DNA of 64,000 bases from Chlorobium sp. (GTDB taxonomy: Bacteria > Bacteroidota > Chlorobiia > Chlorobiales > Chlorobiaceae), in the NCBI GenBank assembly GCA_028282595.1, contig JANQHQ010000027.1, positions 32,520 through 96,519 of the forward strand, given 5' to 3'. This document shows, piece by piece, positions 47,393 to 56,202 of this stretch (position 1 is the first letter of the stretch; the number at the start of each line of letters is the position of its first letter). A model generated the notes under the pieces. That model did no database searches. It saw only the letters and a program-made list of their open reading frames with translations, and was not told the DNA's origin. The position numbers and the translations under genes were made by a program.

Positions 47393-48124
47393 CTACTCTT
47401 TCTCAACCAGATACTTCCAGTACTTCATCGGCATGCAGGACTTCTGCAGCCGCTCGTTTTTCCGCTCCGGAATCGCGATGTGGCTGAAAAAGGTCTTCCA
47501 GCAACGGCGCACCTCCTGCTCCTCCGGCGCGAGCGCCGGGGCGTGAAAGGACTCGAGCGCACCGTACTGGAGCGTACTCCCGTCCCAGCGGGAAACGAGG
47601 CCGCGCCCGACGTCGTAGATGAACCACTCCTGCGCTCCCAGCCTGCGGGTAAAAAACGACGAGAGCGGCTGAATGATGTTGTAATCCGGCTCCATCTTCG
47701 CCAGGTAGCTGCCGTCCTCGAGCATGGCGAACCGGAGCAGCCCTTTCATCCGGTTCAATTCGCGGGCGACCTTGCAGGCGAGGAGATGCACCTCGTTGAC
47801 CACCGGATGGGTCAGATGCGCCCCGACCTGGCCGCCGTGACGAGCAACCATGTGGATGTAGTGCAGAAGAACTGTTGCGATCTCCTCTTTTTCGGAAAAG
47901 AGAGCGTACATCACCTCCCGCGCGTTGCGGGGGAAAGCCGAGGAAAACCTCCGGACAAGGACATCCGCCCTCTCCCTGTCGGTCGTCAGAACGACCCCTT
48001 CCTCGAACAGGCCGGGCTCCCGCCTCCCGAGAACGACAGCCGACGGATCGGGCTCGTGGCGCAGCACGTGATCGATGGCGGAAAAGAGCCCTTCCGTACT
48101 CCCGTCGTAGAGATAGATATTCAT
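47393..48124 (-). CDS. DUF4130 / TIGR03915 putative DNA-metabolism protein
   Basis: A 243-residue protein. NIYLYDGSTEGLFSAIDHVL at the start, HPVVNEVHLLACKVARELNRMKGLLRF in the middle and PMKYWKYLVEKE at the end match the TIGR03915 family. These proteins co-occur with a radical-SAM protein (TIGR03916), which is the next gene upstream here, and are thought to act in DNA repair or modification; biochemistry is not established. The two genes are normally adjacent; a repeat element separates them by 227 bases. Confidence 0.87.
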   Translation of the reverse strand: MNIYLYDGSTEGLFSAIDHVLRHEPDPSAVVLGRREPGLFEEGVVLTTDRERADVLVRRFSSAFPRNAREVMYALFSEKEEIATVLLHYIHMVARHGGQVGAHLTHPVVNEVHLLACKVARELNRMKGLLRFAMLEDGSYLAKMEPDYNIIQPLSSFFTRRLGAQEWFIYDVGRGLVSRWDGSTLQYGALESFHAPALAPEEQEVRRCWKTFFSHIAIPERKNERLQKSCMPMKYWKYLVEKE

Positions 48125-48133
48125 TGTAGTAAA

Positions 48134-48340
48134 GTGACCAGTGACGTCGCTTCGGTTTCGCCTTGCTTAGTAACGTCGTCCGGCTGTGCCGGACTTAGTG
48201 ACGAGTTAAGTAGTAATGACACGGCGTCGTTTGAAATGTTTTTTCTGATCACACTTGTCACTATGTCACTCATATCTCGTCACTAAGCCCGATGCAAATC
48301 GGGCGCCGTTACCAAGCCCAGCGAAGCGGGGCGTCGTCAC
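48134..48340. repeat. Composite palindromic element R4
   Basis: The forward array (from 48134, units ending TTAGTAAC and CGGACTTAGTGAC) and reverse array (to 48340, units CACTAAGCCCG...CGGGCGCCGTTAC and CCAAGCCC...GGGGCGTCGTCAC) flank an ~80-base AT-richer centre with no gene. It sits between the DUF4130 gene and its radical-SAM partner. Confidence 0.8.
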
Positions 48341-48351
48341 TTCCCTCCAAC

Positions 48352-49608
48352 CTACAGGCCCGGCAGGCTCAACTGCCGCTGCTGGGATGACGGGGAAACG
48401 GTCGCGCCGTCGGCGAGGAGCAGCCTGCCGCGAACGAGGGCGGGGCGGTCGATGAGACGCTCGACGGGCCTCCCGGAGCAGGTGATGAAGTATCGCGCCC
48501 GTTTCATGACGACGCCCACTTTCTTCAGCCCCTCGGGCGTCAGGGGCGCGAAGCGGCGAGCCGAGACGATTCTTCTTGCCGAGGTCACCCCGACACCGGG
48601 AATTCTCAGAAGCGCGGCATACTCCGCGCGGTTGACGTCCACGGGAAAATACTCAGGGTGACGCAGAGCCCACGCCGCTTTCGGATCGAGCTGCTCGTCG
48701 AGCTGCGGATACTCTTCCGACAGGATCTCCTCCGCCGTGAAACCGTACAGGCGCAACAGCCAGTCGGCCTGGTAGAGGCGGTGCTCGCGCAGAAGCGGCG
48801 GCGTTCTGAGCGCCGGCAGACGACGGTCTTCGTTGACCGGAACGTATGCCGAATAGTAGACCCTCTTAAGGCTCATCTTCCGGTACAGCCCCTCGGAGAG
48901 GCGTAAAATCTGGTAGTCCGACTCCGGACTCGCGCCGATAATCATCTGCGTGCTCTGACCGGCGGGCGAAAAACGGGGCGCCTTACGGTTTTTTCGCCTC
49001 TCGCGGGCGCTCTCCCCGATGGCGTTTCCGAGAAACGCCATCGGCTTCAGTATCGACTGCTTGTCCTTCTGGGGAGCCAGCAGGTTCAGCGAAGCCTGCG
49101 ATGGCAGTTCGATATTGACGCTCAGGCGGTCGGCGTAGAGTCCGGCTTCTCGAAGAAGTTCATCGCTGCAGCCGGGAATGACCTTCATGTGGATATAGCC
49201 GAAAAACCGTTCCTCCCGGCGAAGCTTCCGCACGACGCTCACCATCCGCCCCATCGTTTCGTCGGGACCGTGCATGACGGCCGAACTCAGAAAAAGCCCC
49301 TCGATGTAGTTCCTGCGGTAGAATTTCACCGTCAGGTCGACAAGCTCCTCTACCGTGAACGATGCCCTGGGTATCCGGTTCGACGACCGGTTGACGCAGT
49401 AGGCGCAATCGTAACGGCAATCGTTCGACAGGAGGACCTTCAGCAGGGAAATACAACGACCGTCGTCGGACCATGAGTGACAGATGCCGCCGGACGAAGC
49501 GTTCCCGAGCGACCCCTTCCCGCCGCTTCTCGTGCTGCCGCTCGACGCGCACGACGCGTCATAGCGTGCGGAACCGGAAAGAATCCGGAGTTTTTCAATC
49601 GTCTCCAT
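48352..49608 (-). CDS. Putative DNA modification/repair radical-SAM protein (TIGR03916)
   Basis: A 418-residue protein. The radical-SAM cluster motif is CRYDCAYC at about residue 64. NRAEYAALLRIPGVGVTSARRIV near the C-terminus is a helix-hairpin-helix DNA-binding element. Together with the DUF4130 protein it forms the TIGR03915/TIGR03916 pair of inferred DNA-repair function. ATG 49608 (METIEKLRIL) fits the family. Confidence 0.9.
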   Translation of the reverse strand: METIEKLRILSGSARYDASCASSGSTRSGGKGSLGNASSGGICHSWSDDGRCISLLKVLLSNDCRYDCAYCVNRSSNRIPRASFTVEELVDLTVKFYRRNYIEGLFLSSAVMHGPDETMGRMVSVVRKLRREERFFGYIHMKVIPGCSDELLREAGLYADRLSVNIELPSQASLNLLAPQKDKQSILKPMAFLGNAIGESARERRKNRKAPRFSPAGQSTQMIIGASPESDYQILRLSEGLYRKMSLKRVYYSAYVPVNEDRRLPALRTPPLLREHRLYQADWLLRLYGFTAEEILSEEYPQLDEQLDPKAAWALRHPEYFPVDVNRAEYAALLRIPGVGVTSARRIVSARRFAPLTPEGLKKVGVVMKRARYFITCSGRPVERLIDRPALVRGRLLLADGATVSPSSQQRQLSLPGL

Positions 49609-49648
49609 ACAATGAATATAGAACACCTCCACGTATTGGACACCTCCA

Positions 49649-49769
49649 GGGCACCTCTATTTATTGTCATGAGTCCCGATAGCAATCGGGATAAACTTCA
49701 AAACCGGAGTCCCGACAAGGTCGGGACAACGAAGCAATTGAAGCGCGGAATACATACATAGAGGTGCCC
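49649..49769. mobile_element. MITE, copy 2 (121 bp)
   Basis: It starts GGGCACCTCTATTTATTG and ends ATAGAGGTGCCC, near-perfect inverted ends, and shares the whole internal sequence of copy 1 with the same two hairpins. The flanks TCCA and TCTA are a 4-bp duplication with one mismatch. A partial terminal-repeat-like piece (ACACCTCCACGTATTGG, from 49623) precedes it, perhaps an older insertion end. It lies just upstream of the radical-SAM gene. Confidence 0.85.
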
Positions 49770-49841
49770 TCTATTTACCATGAAACAGGGCGCTGTGCGG
49801 AATCACCGTCGGAAAAATGTGCGGCGAAACAAAAAAATGTT

Positions 49842-49958
49842 TTGAGATACACTTTTTTTATTTAAATTTATTCCAAATAAGGGTCGCAAGAATAACGTGC
49901 CATTGTATTCTGACTCCTTCACTCGAAAAAGCCTCCTGCGGATTACAGGAGGTTTTTT
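49842..49958 (+). ncRNA. Possible small RNA or orphan bidirectional terminator
   Basis: TTGAGA (49842) followed by an AT-rich stretch could be a promoter. A strong intrinsic terminator follows: CCTCCTG/CAGGAGG stem (49932-49952), A-run before and TTTTTT after. No reading frame of note lies between. An RNA of about 85 bases is possible, or the hairpin may simply stop minus-strand transcripts from the carotenoid gene. Promoter support is weak. Confidence 0.3.
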
Positions 49959-50010
49959 CTTTCCGCATCCCGCCAAACCTGACAACGACAGTCGCCGCCA
50001 CTCCCCTCTT

Positions 50011-50434
50011 GTCGCTAAGCCCTGGCAGGATATAGTGACAAGAGACGACGCCCCGCTCCGCAGGGCTTAGTAACGACGCTTCGGCTTCGCCGGGCGCTTG
50101 GTGACGACGCCCGATTGGTTATCGGGCTTAGTGACCAGTTGGGGAAAAGATCGATTCCCGATACCGATTCCGACGGCGAGCACCGATGTTATCTTTCGGA
50201 GATCGGGGTCGGGATCGAAAGGGAATCAGTAGGCAGTTGGCAAACTGTAGGGGCAGCCCCCTGTGGCTGCCCGAACTGGTGTTGGTTATCGATATCGATT
50301 CCGACGGCGAAGCACTTGTCACTAAGCCCGCGGGAGCGGGCGTCGTCTCTAAGCTCGGCGAAGCTCGAGCGACATCACTAAGCCTGACACCGTCAGGCGT
50401 CGTCACCAAGTCCGGCACAGCCGGACGACGTCAC
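50011..50434. repeat. Composite palindromic element R5
   Basis: Forward units (50011 to about 50133, four hairpins ending TTAGTAAC, TTGGTGAC or TTAGTGAC), a centre, then four reverse units (about 50318-50434). The centre holds one copy of the CCGATACCGATTCCGACGGCGA module and the same ~50-bp GGGGCAGCCCCC hairpin stretch found in R3. The last GTCAC contains, on the minus strand, the TGA stop of the carotenoid gene. The space 49771-50430 otherwise contains only the terminator at 49.95 kb. Confidence 0.82.
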
Positions 50435-51912
50435 TGTCCACACACCCTCTCCACAAGATCGACGACGCGGCGTGCACCGGTGACCACTCCCGGAAGGGAC
50501 TGGCCGGGAAACACCGAATCCCCCACCATGAAAAGGTTGGAATGCGCCGTGAGCGGACCGCGCACCCTGAAGAGCGAGGTTTGCGGGTACCCGCCCACGT
50601 AGCCGCGCCATCTCCCCGTATACCGTTCCCAGGTAACAGGGGTTCCGGCGGCGACAAGCCCGATATTCTCCTCCAGACCCCCGAACCGTTCACCGAGCAG
50701 CGCCAGCACCGTCCGCGTGTACTTCCGCTTGAGCGCCTTGTATTCGTCCTTTCCGCGATTGAGCGCATCGAACCAGGGTGCCGGACGGGTGTGCGTCGAG
50801 ACGGTGACCGCCCTGAAACCTTCGGGTGCCCTTCGGGCATCGTCCGAAGGCGAAACGGAAACGAAAATGCTCCGGCCCTCTCCGAGAGCGCCTTCGGACC
50901 GGACAATCTGCAGGTGATCGGCACAGCGGGAGAAAACCTCCTCCCTGACGCCGAGATAGAGCACGAAAGCGCTCCATTCGGCGCAAGGCCTCCCCGCTCC
51001 GGGGATAACGGAGCGGGGAGAGACCATCGCGCCGGGAAGCCTTTCGAGCGATTCGGGAGTAAGGTTGGCGATGACGACATCGGCGGGAACGCTCTCCCCG
51101 TTCCCGCAGACCACGGCGCGAACCTTTTTTGCGGCAACCTCCAGAGCGGTCGCCTCCAGACCGTAGACGACGCGGCCGCCGGACCGCTCGACCGATGCGG
51201 CGAGCTCTTCGGCGACGCTTCCGATCCCACCCGTCAGACGACAGGTGCCCTTCGAGGGCAGGTCGAGAGCGATGGCCGCATTGACTGCGGAGGCATATGC
51301 GGCCGTCGTCTGAACCGAAATGAGGAGCTGCGCGTCTATGAAACGAACGAATGCGCTCTCCCTGTCGAGGCCGTACGAGGCAAGCCACTGCAATGCGGTT
51401 CCGTTCAGGAAGCGCAGCAGGTGAACGACGGACGAGGGCGACGACACGGCTTTACCCAGCAATCTCCCGGCATCCACCGCTCCGGCGGGCGGCCACGGCA
51501 GGATATCTCCGGAAAGTTTCCACAGGATCGATGCCAGGCGCTCCTGATCCTCCCAGAACGGAAGCGATCGGGGAAACCGTTCGAGAAGAGTCCGCTTCGA
51601 GGAAGAGAGCGGCAGCGAAATATCTCCGGAAACGTATTCCCAGGCCACGGGAGAGCGTAGCGCAGGCCACGACAGACCGAGATCACAGCCCAGGAGATCG
51701 AGCGGTCCGGCATTCTGAAATCCGCACCCCACCGTCGCCCCGGCGTCGAAACGGTAACCGCCTCGGCTGAAAGTTGCGGCGCAACCTCCCGGATAACGCT
51801 GCCGCTCGATAACCGTAACGTCGAAACCCTTTCGGGCGAGCAGCGCCGCGGCCGCAAGACCGCCCACGCCGGCTCCCGCGACGACGACACGGTTGTTCCT
51901 CCCGCTGTTCAT
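50431..51912 (-). CDS. Phytoene desaturase / carotenoid isomerase family FAD enzyme (CrtI/CrtH-like)
   Basis: A 493-residue flavoprotein. VVVAGAGVGGLAAAALLARKGFDVTVIE is the dinucleotide site, then YPGGCAATF and GYRFDAGATVG as in CrtI/CrtH/CrtD proteins, and the C-terminal LFMVGDSVFPGQSLPGVVTGARRV that closes the FAD site. It probably desaturates or isomerises a carotene. Whether it is the CrtH prolycopene isomerase or another member cannot be decided without alignment. Its stop lies within repeat R5. Confidence 0.85.
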   Translation of the reverse strand: MNSGRNNRVVVAGAGVGGLAAAALLARKGFDVTVIERQRYPGGCAATFSRGGYRFDAGATVGCGFQNAGPLDLLGCDLGLSWPALRSPVAWEYVSGDISLPLSSSKRTLLERFPRSLPFWEDQERLASILWKLSGDILPWPPAGAVDAGRLLGKAVSSPSSVVHLLRFLNGTALQWLASYGLDRESAFVRFIDAQLLISVQTTAAYASAVNAAIALDLPSKGTCRLTGGIGSVAEELAASVERSGGRVVYGLEATALEVAAKKVRAVVCGNGESVPADVVIANLTPESLERLPGAMVSPRSVIPGAGRPCAEWSAFVLYLGVREEVFSRCADHLQIVRSEGALGEGRSIFVSVSPSDDARRAPEGFRAVTVSTHTRPAPWFDALNRGKDEYKALKRKYTRTVLALLGERFGGLEENIGLVAAGTPVTWERYTGRWRGYVGGYPQTSLFRVRGPLTAHSNLFMVGDSVFPGQSLPGVVTGARRVVDLVERVCGQ

Positions 51913-52040
51913 GATGCCATCGACTCCAGATAATCATTAACCGACCGGGAGAACGAAAAAATCCTGTGGGGAAGCGAACGGGAAGGGTGCGGCGAACAGG
52001 GGTACGGGCCTGCACGAAGTGAGAGAAGCGGGGGCGCCCG

Positions 52041-52511
52041 CTATGCGAGCAGAAGGTGGATCCACGTCCTCAGATGCTCGGGCGGCGTGGTCGAGGGGTC
52101 GGACAGGTAAACCTCGTAGGAGACGCCGCTGAGGGCGAGTCCGTTGTCCCCGGCCCATTTCATCATCGCGGTGTAGGCGGGCTCGACCTCCTCATATGGT
52201 CCGATGTACAGCGCGGAGACCGCTCGTCCCGACGGGGTCGTGCTGTTCCGGATCGCACCCTCGCCCTCGATACCCTCCTCGACCGGAAAACCGAACTCGA
52301 CCTCCAGATCGTCCGTGCCCATGTTGAAGTAGAGGGCGAACCGCGGCCCCCCGGGCCTTTTGCCCCTGGCTTCGAGAAACCGGATGATCGAGGCGTATCC
52401 TTCGTCGAACACCTCCTGAAGGGAGCTGACGTCGGTGCGTGTTCTTATGGACAGTGAAGGGCGGGGTTCGAGCTCCTGCAGTTCGCTTTGAAACGTACAT
52501 TCGAAATCCAT
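52041..52511 (-). CDS. GyrI-like effector-binding domain protein
   Basis: A 156-residue stand-alone SOUL/GyrI-type small-molecule-binding domain (PF06445-like): RTRTDVSSLQEVFDEGYASI, VEFGFPVEEGIEGEG, ALYIGPYEEVEPAYTAMMKW and a terminal EVYLSDPSTTPPEHLRTWIHL with the conserved YxxDP-like end. The family binds small compounds or, as SbmC, protects gyrase. ATG 52511 (MDFECTF) is chosen; the longer frame runs into the adjacent tRNA. Confidence 0.82.
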   Translation of the reverse strand: MDFECTFQSELQELEPRPSLSIRTRTDVSSLQEVFDEGYASIIRFLEARGKRPGGPRFALYFNMGTDDLEVEFGFPVEEGIEGEGAIRNSTTPSGRAVSALYIGPYEEVEPAYTAMMKWAGDNGLALSGVSYEVYLSDPSTTPPEHLRTWIHLLLA

Positions 52512-52580
52512 GGAGCCTCTCCGTCTGAACGTGGAAGAAGAACGAGACAGCGATGGAACAACGTAGATGGGAAACACGAG

Positions 52581-52654
52581 TCGGCGTAGCGGGATTTGAA
52601 CCCACGACCCCTTCCACCCCAAGGAAGTGCGCTACCAGGCTGCGCCATACGCCG
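52581..52654 (-). tRNA. tRNA-Pro (anticodon GGG)
   Basis: On the minus strand the acceptor CGGCGTA pairs with TACGCCG, discriminator A. D arm GCGC/GCGC, anticodon stem CTTCC/GGAAG with loop TTGGGGT (anticodon GGG), and T arm GTGGG-TTCAAAT-CCCGC complete a 74-base tRNA. The CCA end is not encoded. Confidence 0.97.
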
Positions 52655-52888
52655 AAGAGAAAACCCGCCGTCAGAGGCGATATGATACGAAAAACTTATA
52701 TAAATATAAATTTTTTTGCCGTATTCCTTCCCTCCGCCGGGCCCGTCCGGCAGCGTCGCTCTGCCTGACAACGCCGGGCGGCGACGCTTCCCGAACTCCC
52801 TCCCCGAGAACCAAAAGTTCTTATATTGTGTTTTCTGAATTTCCCGATCACGCTACCGGACCCGAACCGCTTCAATCCAGAGCAGCCG

Positions 52889-53815
52889 ATGAGCTATTTC
52901 CAGAACGACCGTTGCCGGATGTTCTACACCGACACGGCGGAATCCTACCCTTCCCTGAAAGAAAAACCCGCAATCCTGTTCGTCAACGGCTGGGCTATCT
53001 CGTCCCGTTACTGGAAGCCTCTCGTCGAAGCGCTCACTCCCGACTTCCGGTGCATCACCTACGATCAGAGCGGAACCGGTAAAACGGTCATAGACGCCGG
53101 GCACAAACCATCCTTCACGATCGACGGATTCGCCGATGAAGCGGCATCGCTCGTCGAACATCTCGGCCTCGACAAGGGCAGGAACCTGCACATCGTCGGG
53201 CACTCGATGGGCGGCATGGTGGCGACCGAACTCTGCCTCCGCTATTCCGACGCGCTCCTGTCGGCGACAATTCTCGCCTGCGGCATCTTCGAGGAAAACG
53301 CGTTCACCTCGCTGGGCCTCGCATTTCTCGGCGGACTGATCGACGTCTCGATGAACCTGCGCAACGTGTTTCAGATCGAACCGATGAAATCGCTCTTTAT
53401 CAAGCGGGCGGCAACCGTCGATATCGGCAGGGAGTACAGCGACGTCATCGTCGAGGACTTCACCACCTCCGACAAGGACGCGACAAACGCCGTGGGAAAG
53501 TTCTCGATCGACCGGGATGTTCTGCGCGCCTATACGCGACACGTCATCGACATCGACTCGCCGGTTCTCTGCTGCGTCGGAATGCAGGACCACACCATTC
53601 CGCCCGAAGGAACCGTGACCTTGTACGAAACCCGCAAAGAGAAGACGGCCGTCCCCACCCGGCTCGTGCAGTTCATGAAACTCGGCCATCTTCCGATGCT
53701 CGAAGACACCGGGCGGTTTGCGGAGCAGTTGAAAAAACATTTTGAATTTGCCCGGCATTTTCATAAAAAGACTCGACTCGACAGCCCCGTGAGCGAACGG
53801 GTGAGGATAGAATGA
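52889..53815 (+). CDS. Alpha/beta hydrolase
   Basis: A 308-residue alpha/beta-hydrolase. ILFVNGWAISSRYWKPLVEAL is the oxyanion region, GHSMGGMVA the nucleophile elbow with Ser, MQDHTIPPE the acid and KLGHLPMLED the His. The substrate is unknown; an esterase or C-C hydrolase is possible. ATG 52889 (MSYFQND) starts the fold. It lies about 30 bases before the PBP1A gene in the same direction. Confidence 0.85.
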   Translation: MSYFQNDRCRMFYTDTAESYPSLKEKPAILFVNGWAISSRYWKPLVEALTPDFRCITYDQSGTGKTVIDAGHKPSFTIDGFADEAASLVEHLGLDKGRNLHIVGHSMGGMVATELCLRYSDALLSATILACGIFEENAFTSLGLAFLGGLIDVSMNLRNVFQIEPMKSLFIKRAATVDIGREYSDVIVEDFTTSDKDATNAVGKFSIDRDVLRAYTRHVIDIDSPVLCCVGMQDHTIPPEGTVTLYETRKEKTAVPTRLVQFMKLGHLPMLEDTGRFAEQLKKHFEFARHFHKKTRLDSPVSERVRIE

Positions 53816-53846
53816 CCGGAGGGACCGCAACATTTTTCTACAGGCC

Positions 53847-56171
53847 ATGAGCGCAAAAAAGACAACGAACGGCAAAAAAAGCGGCAGCAGGAAATCGCGC
53901 AGCCGCCTCCCCCTCATACCCCTGCTCATCGGACTTCTGGTCCTGGCGCTGGCGGCATTCATCTATATTTTCAGCCTTCTGAGAACCCTGCCCGGCATCG
54001 AGGAACTGCAAAATCCCAACCCGGAGCTCGCCTCCCTTGTCTACTCTTCGGACGGAGAGCTGCTGCACAAATATTTTCTGAAAAACCGCACCTACGTCCC
54101 TCTCGACTCCATATCGAAATACGTTCCCGAAGCCCTCATAGCGACGGAGGATCTCGCGTTTTACGATCACTGGGGATTCGACGTGCGACGTTTCTTTCTG
54201 GTCGTGGGCGAAAATCTTCTCAAGGGGCGCGAACGCTGGCACGGGGCGAGCACCATTACCCAGCAGTTGGCGAAAAACCTCTTCCTGACGCAGGAACGCA
54301 CCGTCAACCGCAAAATAAAGGAGTTCTTCACCTCCGTCGAGCTCGAAAAAACCTATACGAAAGACGAAATCCTGGCGCTCTATCTCAATACGGTTTATTT
54401 CGGTTCGGGCGCATACGGCATCGAGGCCGCATCCTGGACATACTTCAACAAGCCCGCAAGCAGCCTGACGCTTGCCGAAAGCGCTACACTGATCGGCATT
54501 CTGAAGAGCCCCCGCGCCTACGATCCGTCGCGAAACCCGGAAAACTCCCTCAGCCGCCGCAATCTGATCCTGGCCCTGATGGAAAAAGCCGGATCCATCA
54601 CGGAAAAAGAGAAGGAACGGGCCCGGAAAGCCGAGCTGGCGCTCGACTACACGCCGGTCACCAACCACGGCAGAGCTCCCTACTTCACCGAATACATACG
54701 CCAGACACTGAAACCGATATCGAAGCAACACGACATCAACGTTTACCGCGACGGGCTGAAAATCCATACCACGCTCGACAGCCGCATGCAGAACTATGCG
54801 GAAGACGCCGTCAGGGAACACGTCTCATGGCTCCAGGAGCGTTTCGACAAATCCTGGCGCTGGCCCGAAAGCCTGAAAAACCAGATCGTCCGGGAAACCC
54901 CGATGTACCGCTCGCTTGTCGAAAAGGGACGTTCGCCCGAAGAAGCCCTGAAGGAACTGAAAGCGGACCGGAAATGGCTCGAAAAGCTTCTGCACGACAA
55001 GACAAGGGTACAGATGGCGTTTGTCGCCCTCAACCCTTCGAACGGACGGATCAAGGCGTGGGTAGGCGGAAGCGAGTTCAGCGCCGACGACTATCAGTAC
55101 CAGTTCGACCACGTCTGGCAGGCGAAACGCCAGCCGGGCTCCACCTTCAAGCCCTTCGTCTACACGGCGGCGATCGACAGGGGAATCCCCACGAACCACA
55201 TGATCCTGAACCAGCCGCTCGCCATCAAGACCGGTAACCAGGTCTGGATAGCGAAAAACGCCGACAGGAAATCGGGCGGCCTGACCACCCTGCGGCACGC
55301 ATTGAGCAAGTCGGTCAACCAGGTGACGATCAGGCTGATGCACGAGTTTCTCAGCCCGTCCGAAGTTATTCGTTACGCCGAGAAAATGGGCATCCGCACG
55401 AAGCTCGAGCCCAACATGTCGATCGCCCTCGGAACGTCGGAAATCACTCCACTCGAGCTGGCCTCCGCGTTCGGAACCTTCGCCAACAACGGGGTGTGGA
55501 TCGAGCCGACGAGCATCGTCAGGATAGAGGACCGGTTCCATCATACCGTTTCGGAAGAGAAGCCGATAGAGCGCACCGCCATAGACTCGACCACGAACTA
55601 TGTCATGGTTTCGATGCTCCAGGACGTCGTCAAACGGGGAACCGGCGTCGCGATTCCCTACCGCTACGGCCTGAACATCGAAGCGGGCGGCAAGACGGGC
55701 ACGGCGCAGAACCTCAAGGACGCCTGGTTCGTCGGGTTCACGCCGCAGATCGTCGCCGCTGTCTGGACGGGTTTCGACGATGAACGCATCTCATTCACGT
55801 CGATGAGTTACGGTCAGGGAGCGAGGGCCGCCCTGCCGGTCTGGGCGGGCTTCATGAAACGCTGTCTTGCCGACAGCTCGCTGGGGCTCGAAAACAGGTA
55901 TTTCCATATGCCCGAAACGGTTGTCGCCGTACCGATTTCCCGGTCGACCAACCGCCCCGCGGAACTGTTCACGGATGACGTCTACGTCGAGTACTTCACC
56001 CCGAAAGGGTTCAAGAAGTTCCAGTCCGGCCAGTTCTCCCGCCCGGAAGAGGACGACGGGTTCTATGACGAAGGAGACGATTCCGACGGAAACGGAGAGA
56101 CACGCGAAGAGGTCATCATCGAGGAGGCGAACACCGGCGCTCCCGTCTCATACGACTACTCAACCGAATAA
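53847..56171 (+). CDS. Penicillin-binding protein 1A (bifunctional)
   Basis: A 774-residue class A PBP. One membrane anchor (about 28-50), then a GT51 glycosyltransferase domain ([27 protein letters not shown]) and a transpeptidase domain with SxxK as GSTFK (about 431), SVN (about 488) and KTGTAQ (about 615). It polymerises and cross-links peptidoglycan. The last ~45 residues form a low-complexity acidic tail rich in Glu and Asp. guaA follows after 31 bases. Confidence 0.95.
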   Translation: MSAKKTTNGKKSGSRKSRSRLPLIPLLIGLLVLALAAFIYIFSLLRTLPGIEELQNPNPELASLVYSSDGELLHKYFLKNRTYVPLDSISKYVPEALIATEDLAFYDHWGFDVRRFFLVVGENLLKGRERWHGASTITQQLAKNLFLTQERTVNRKIKEFFTSVELEKTYTKDEILALYLNTVYFGSGAYGIEAASWTYFNKPASSLTLAESATLIGILKSPRAYDPSRNPENSLSRRNLILALMEKAGSITEKEKERARKAELALDYTPVTNHGRAPYFTEYIRQTLKPISKQHDINVYRDGLKIHTTLDSRMQNYAEDAVREHVSWLQERFDKSWRWPESLKNQIVRETPMYRSLVEKGRSPEEALKELKADRKWLEKLLHDKTRVQMAFVALNPSNGRIKAWVGGSEFSADDYQYQFDHVWQAKRQPGSTFKPFVYTAAIDRGIPTNHMILNQPLAIKTGNQVWIAKNADRKSGGLTTLRHALSKSVNQVTIRLMHEFLSPSEVIRYAEKMGIRTKLEPNMSIALGTSEITPLELASAFGTFANNGVWIEPTSIVRIEDRFHHTVSEEKPIERTAIDSTTNYVMVSMLQDVVKRGTGVAIPYRYGLNIEAGGKTGTAQNLKDAWFVGFTPQIVAAVWTGFDDERISFTSMSYGQGARAALPVWAGFMKRCLADSSLGLENRYFHMPETVVAVPISRSTNRPAELFTDDVYVEYFTPKGFKKFQSGQFSRPEEDDGFYDEGDDSDGNGETREEVIIEEANTGAPVSYDYSTE

Positions 56172-56202
56172 CCAGCATTACTCATTCAATCCCGTCACGC
56201 CC

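Noticed and set aside
50011..50434. CRISPR array
   Set aside because: The repeated units are palindromic but differ in arm sequence and spacing and reverse direction midway; no cas genes are near.
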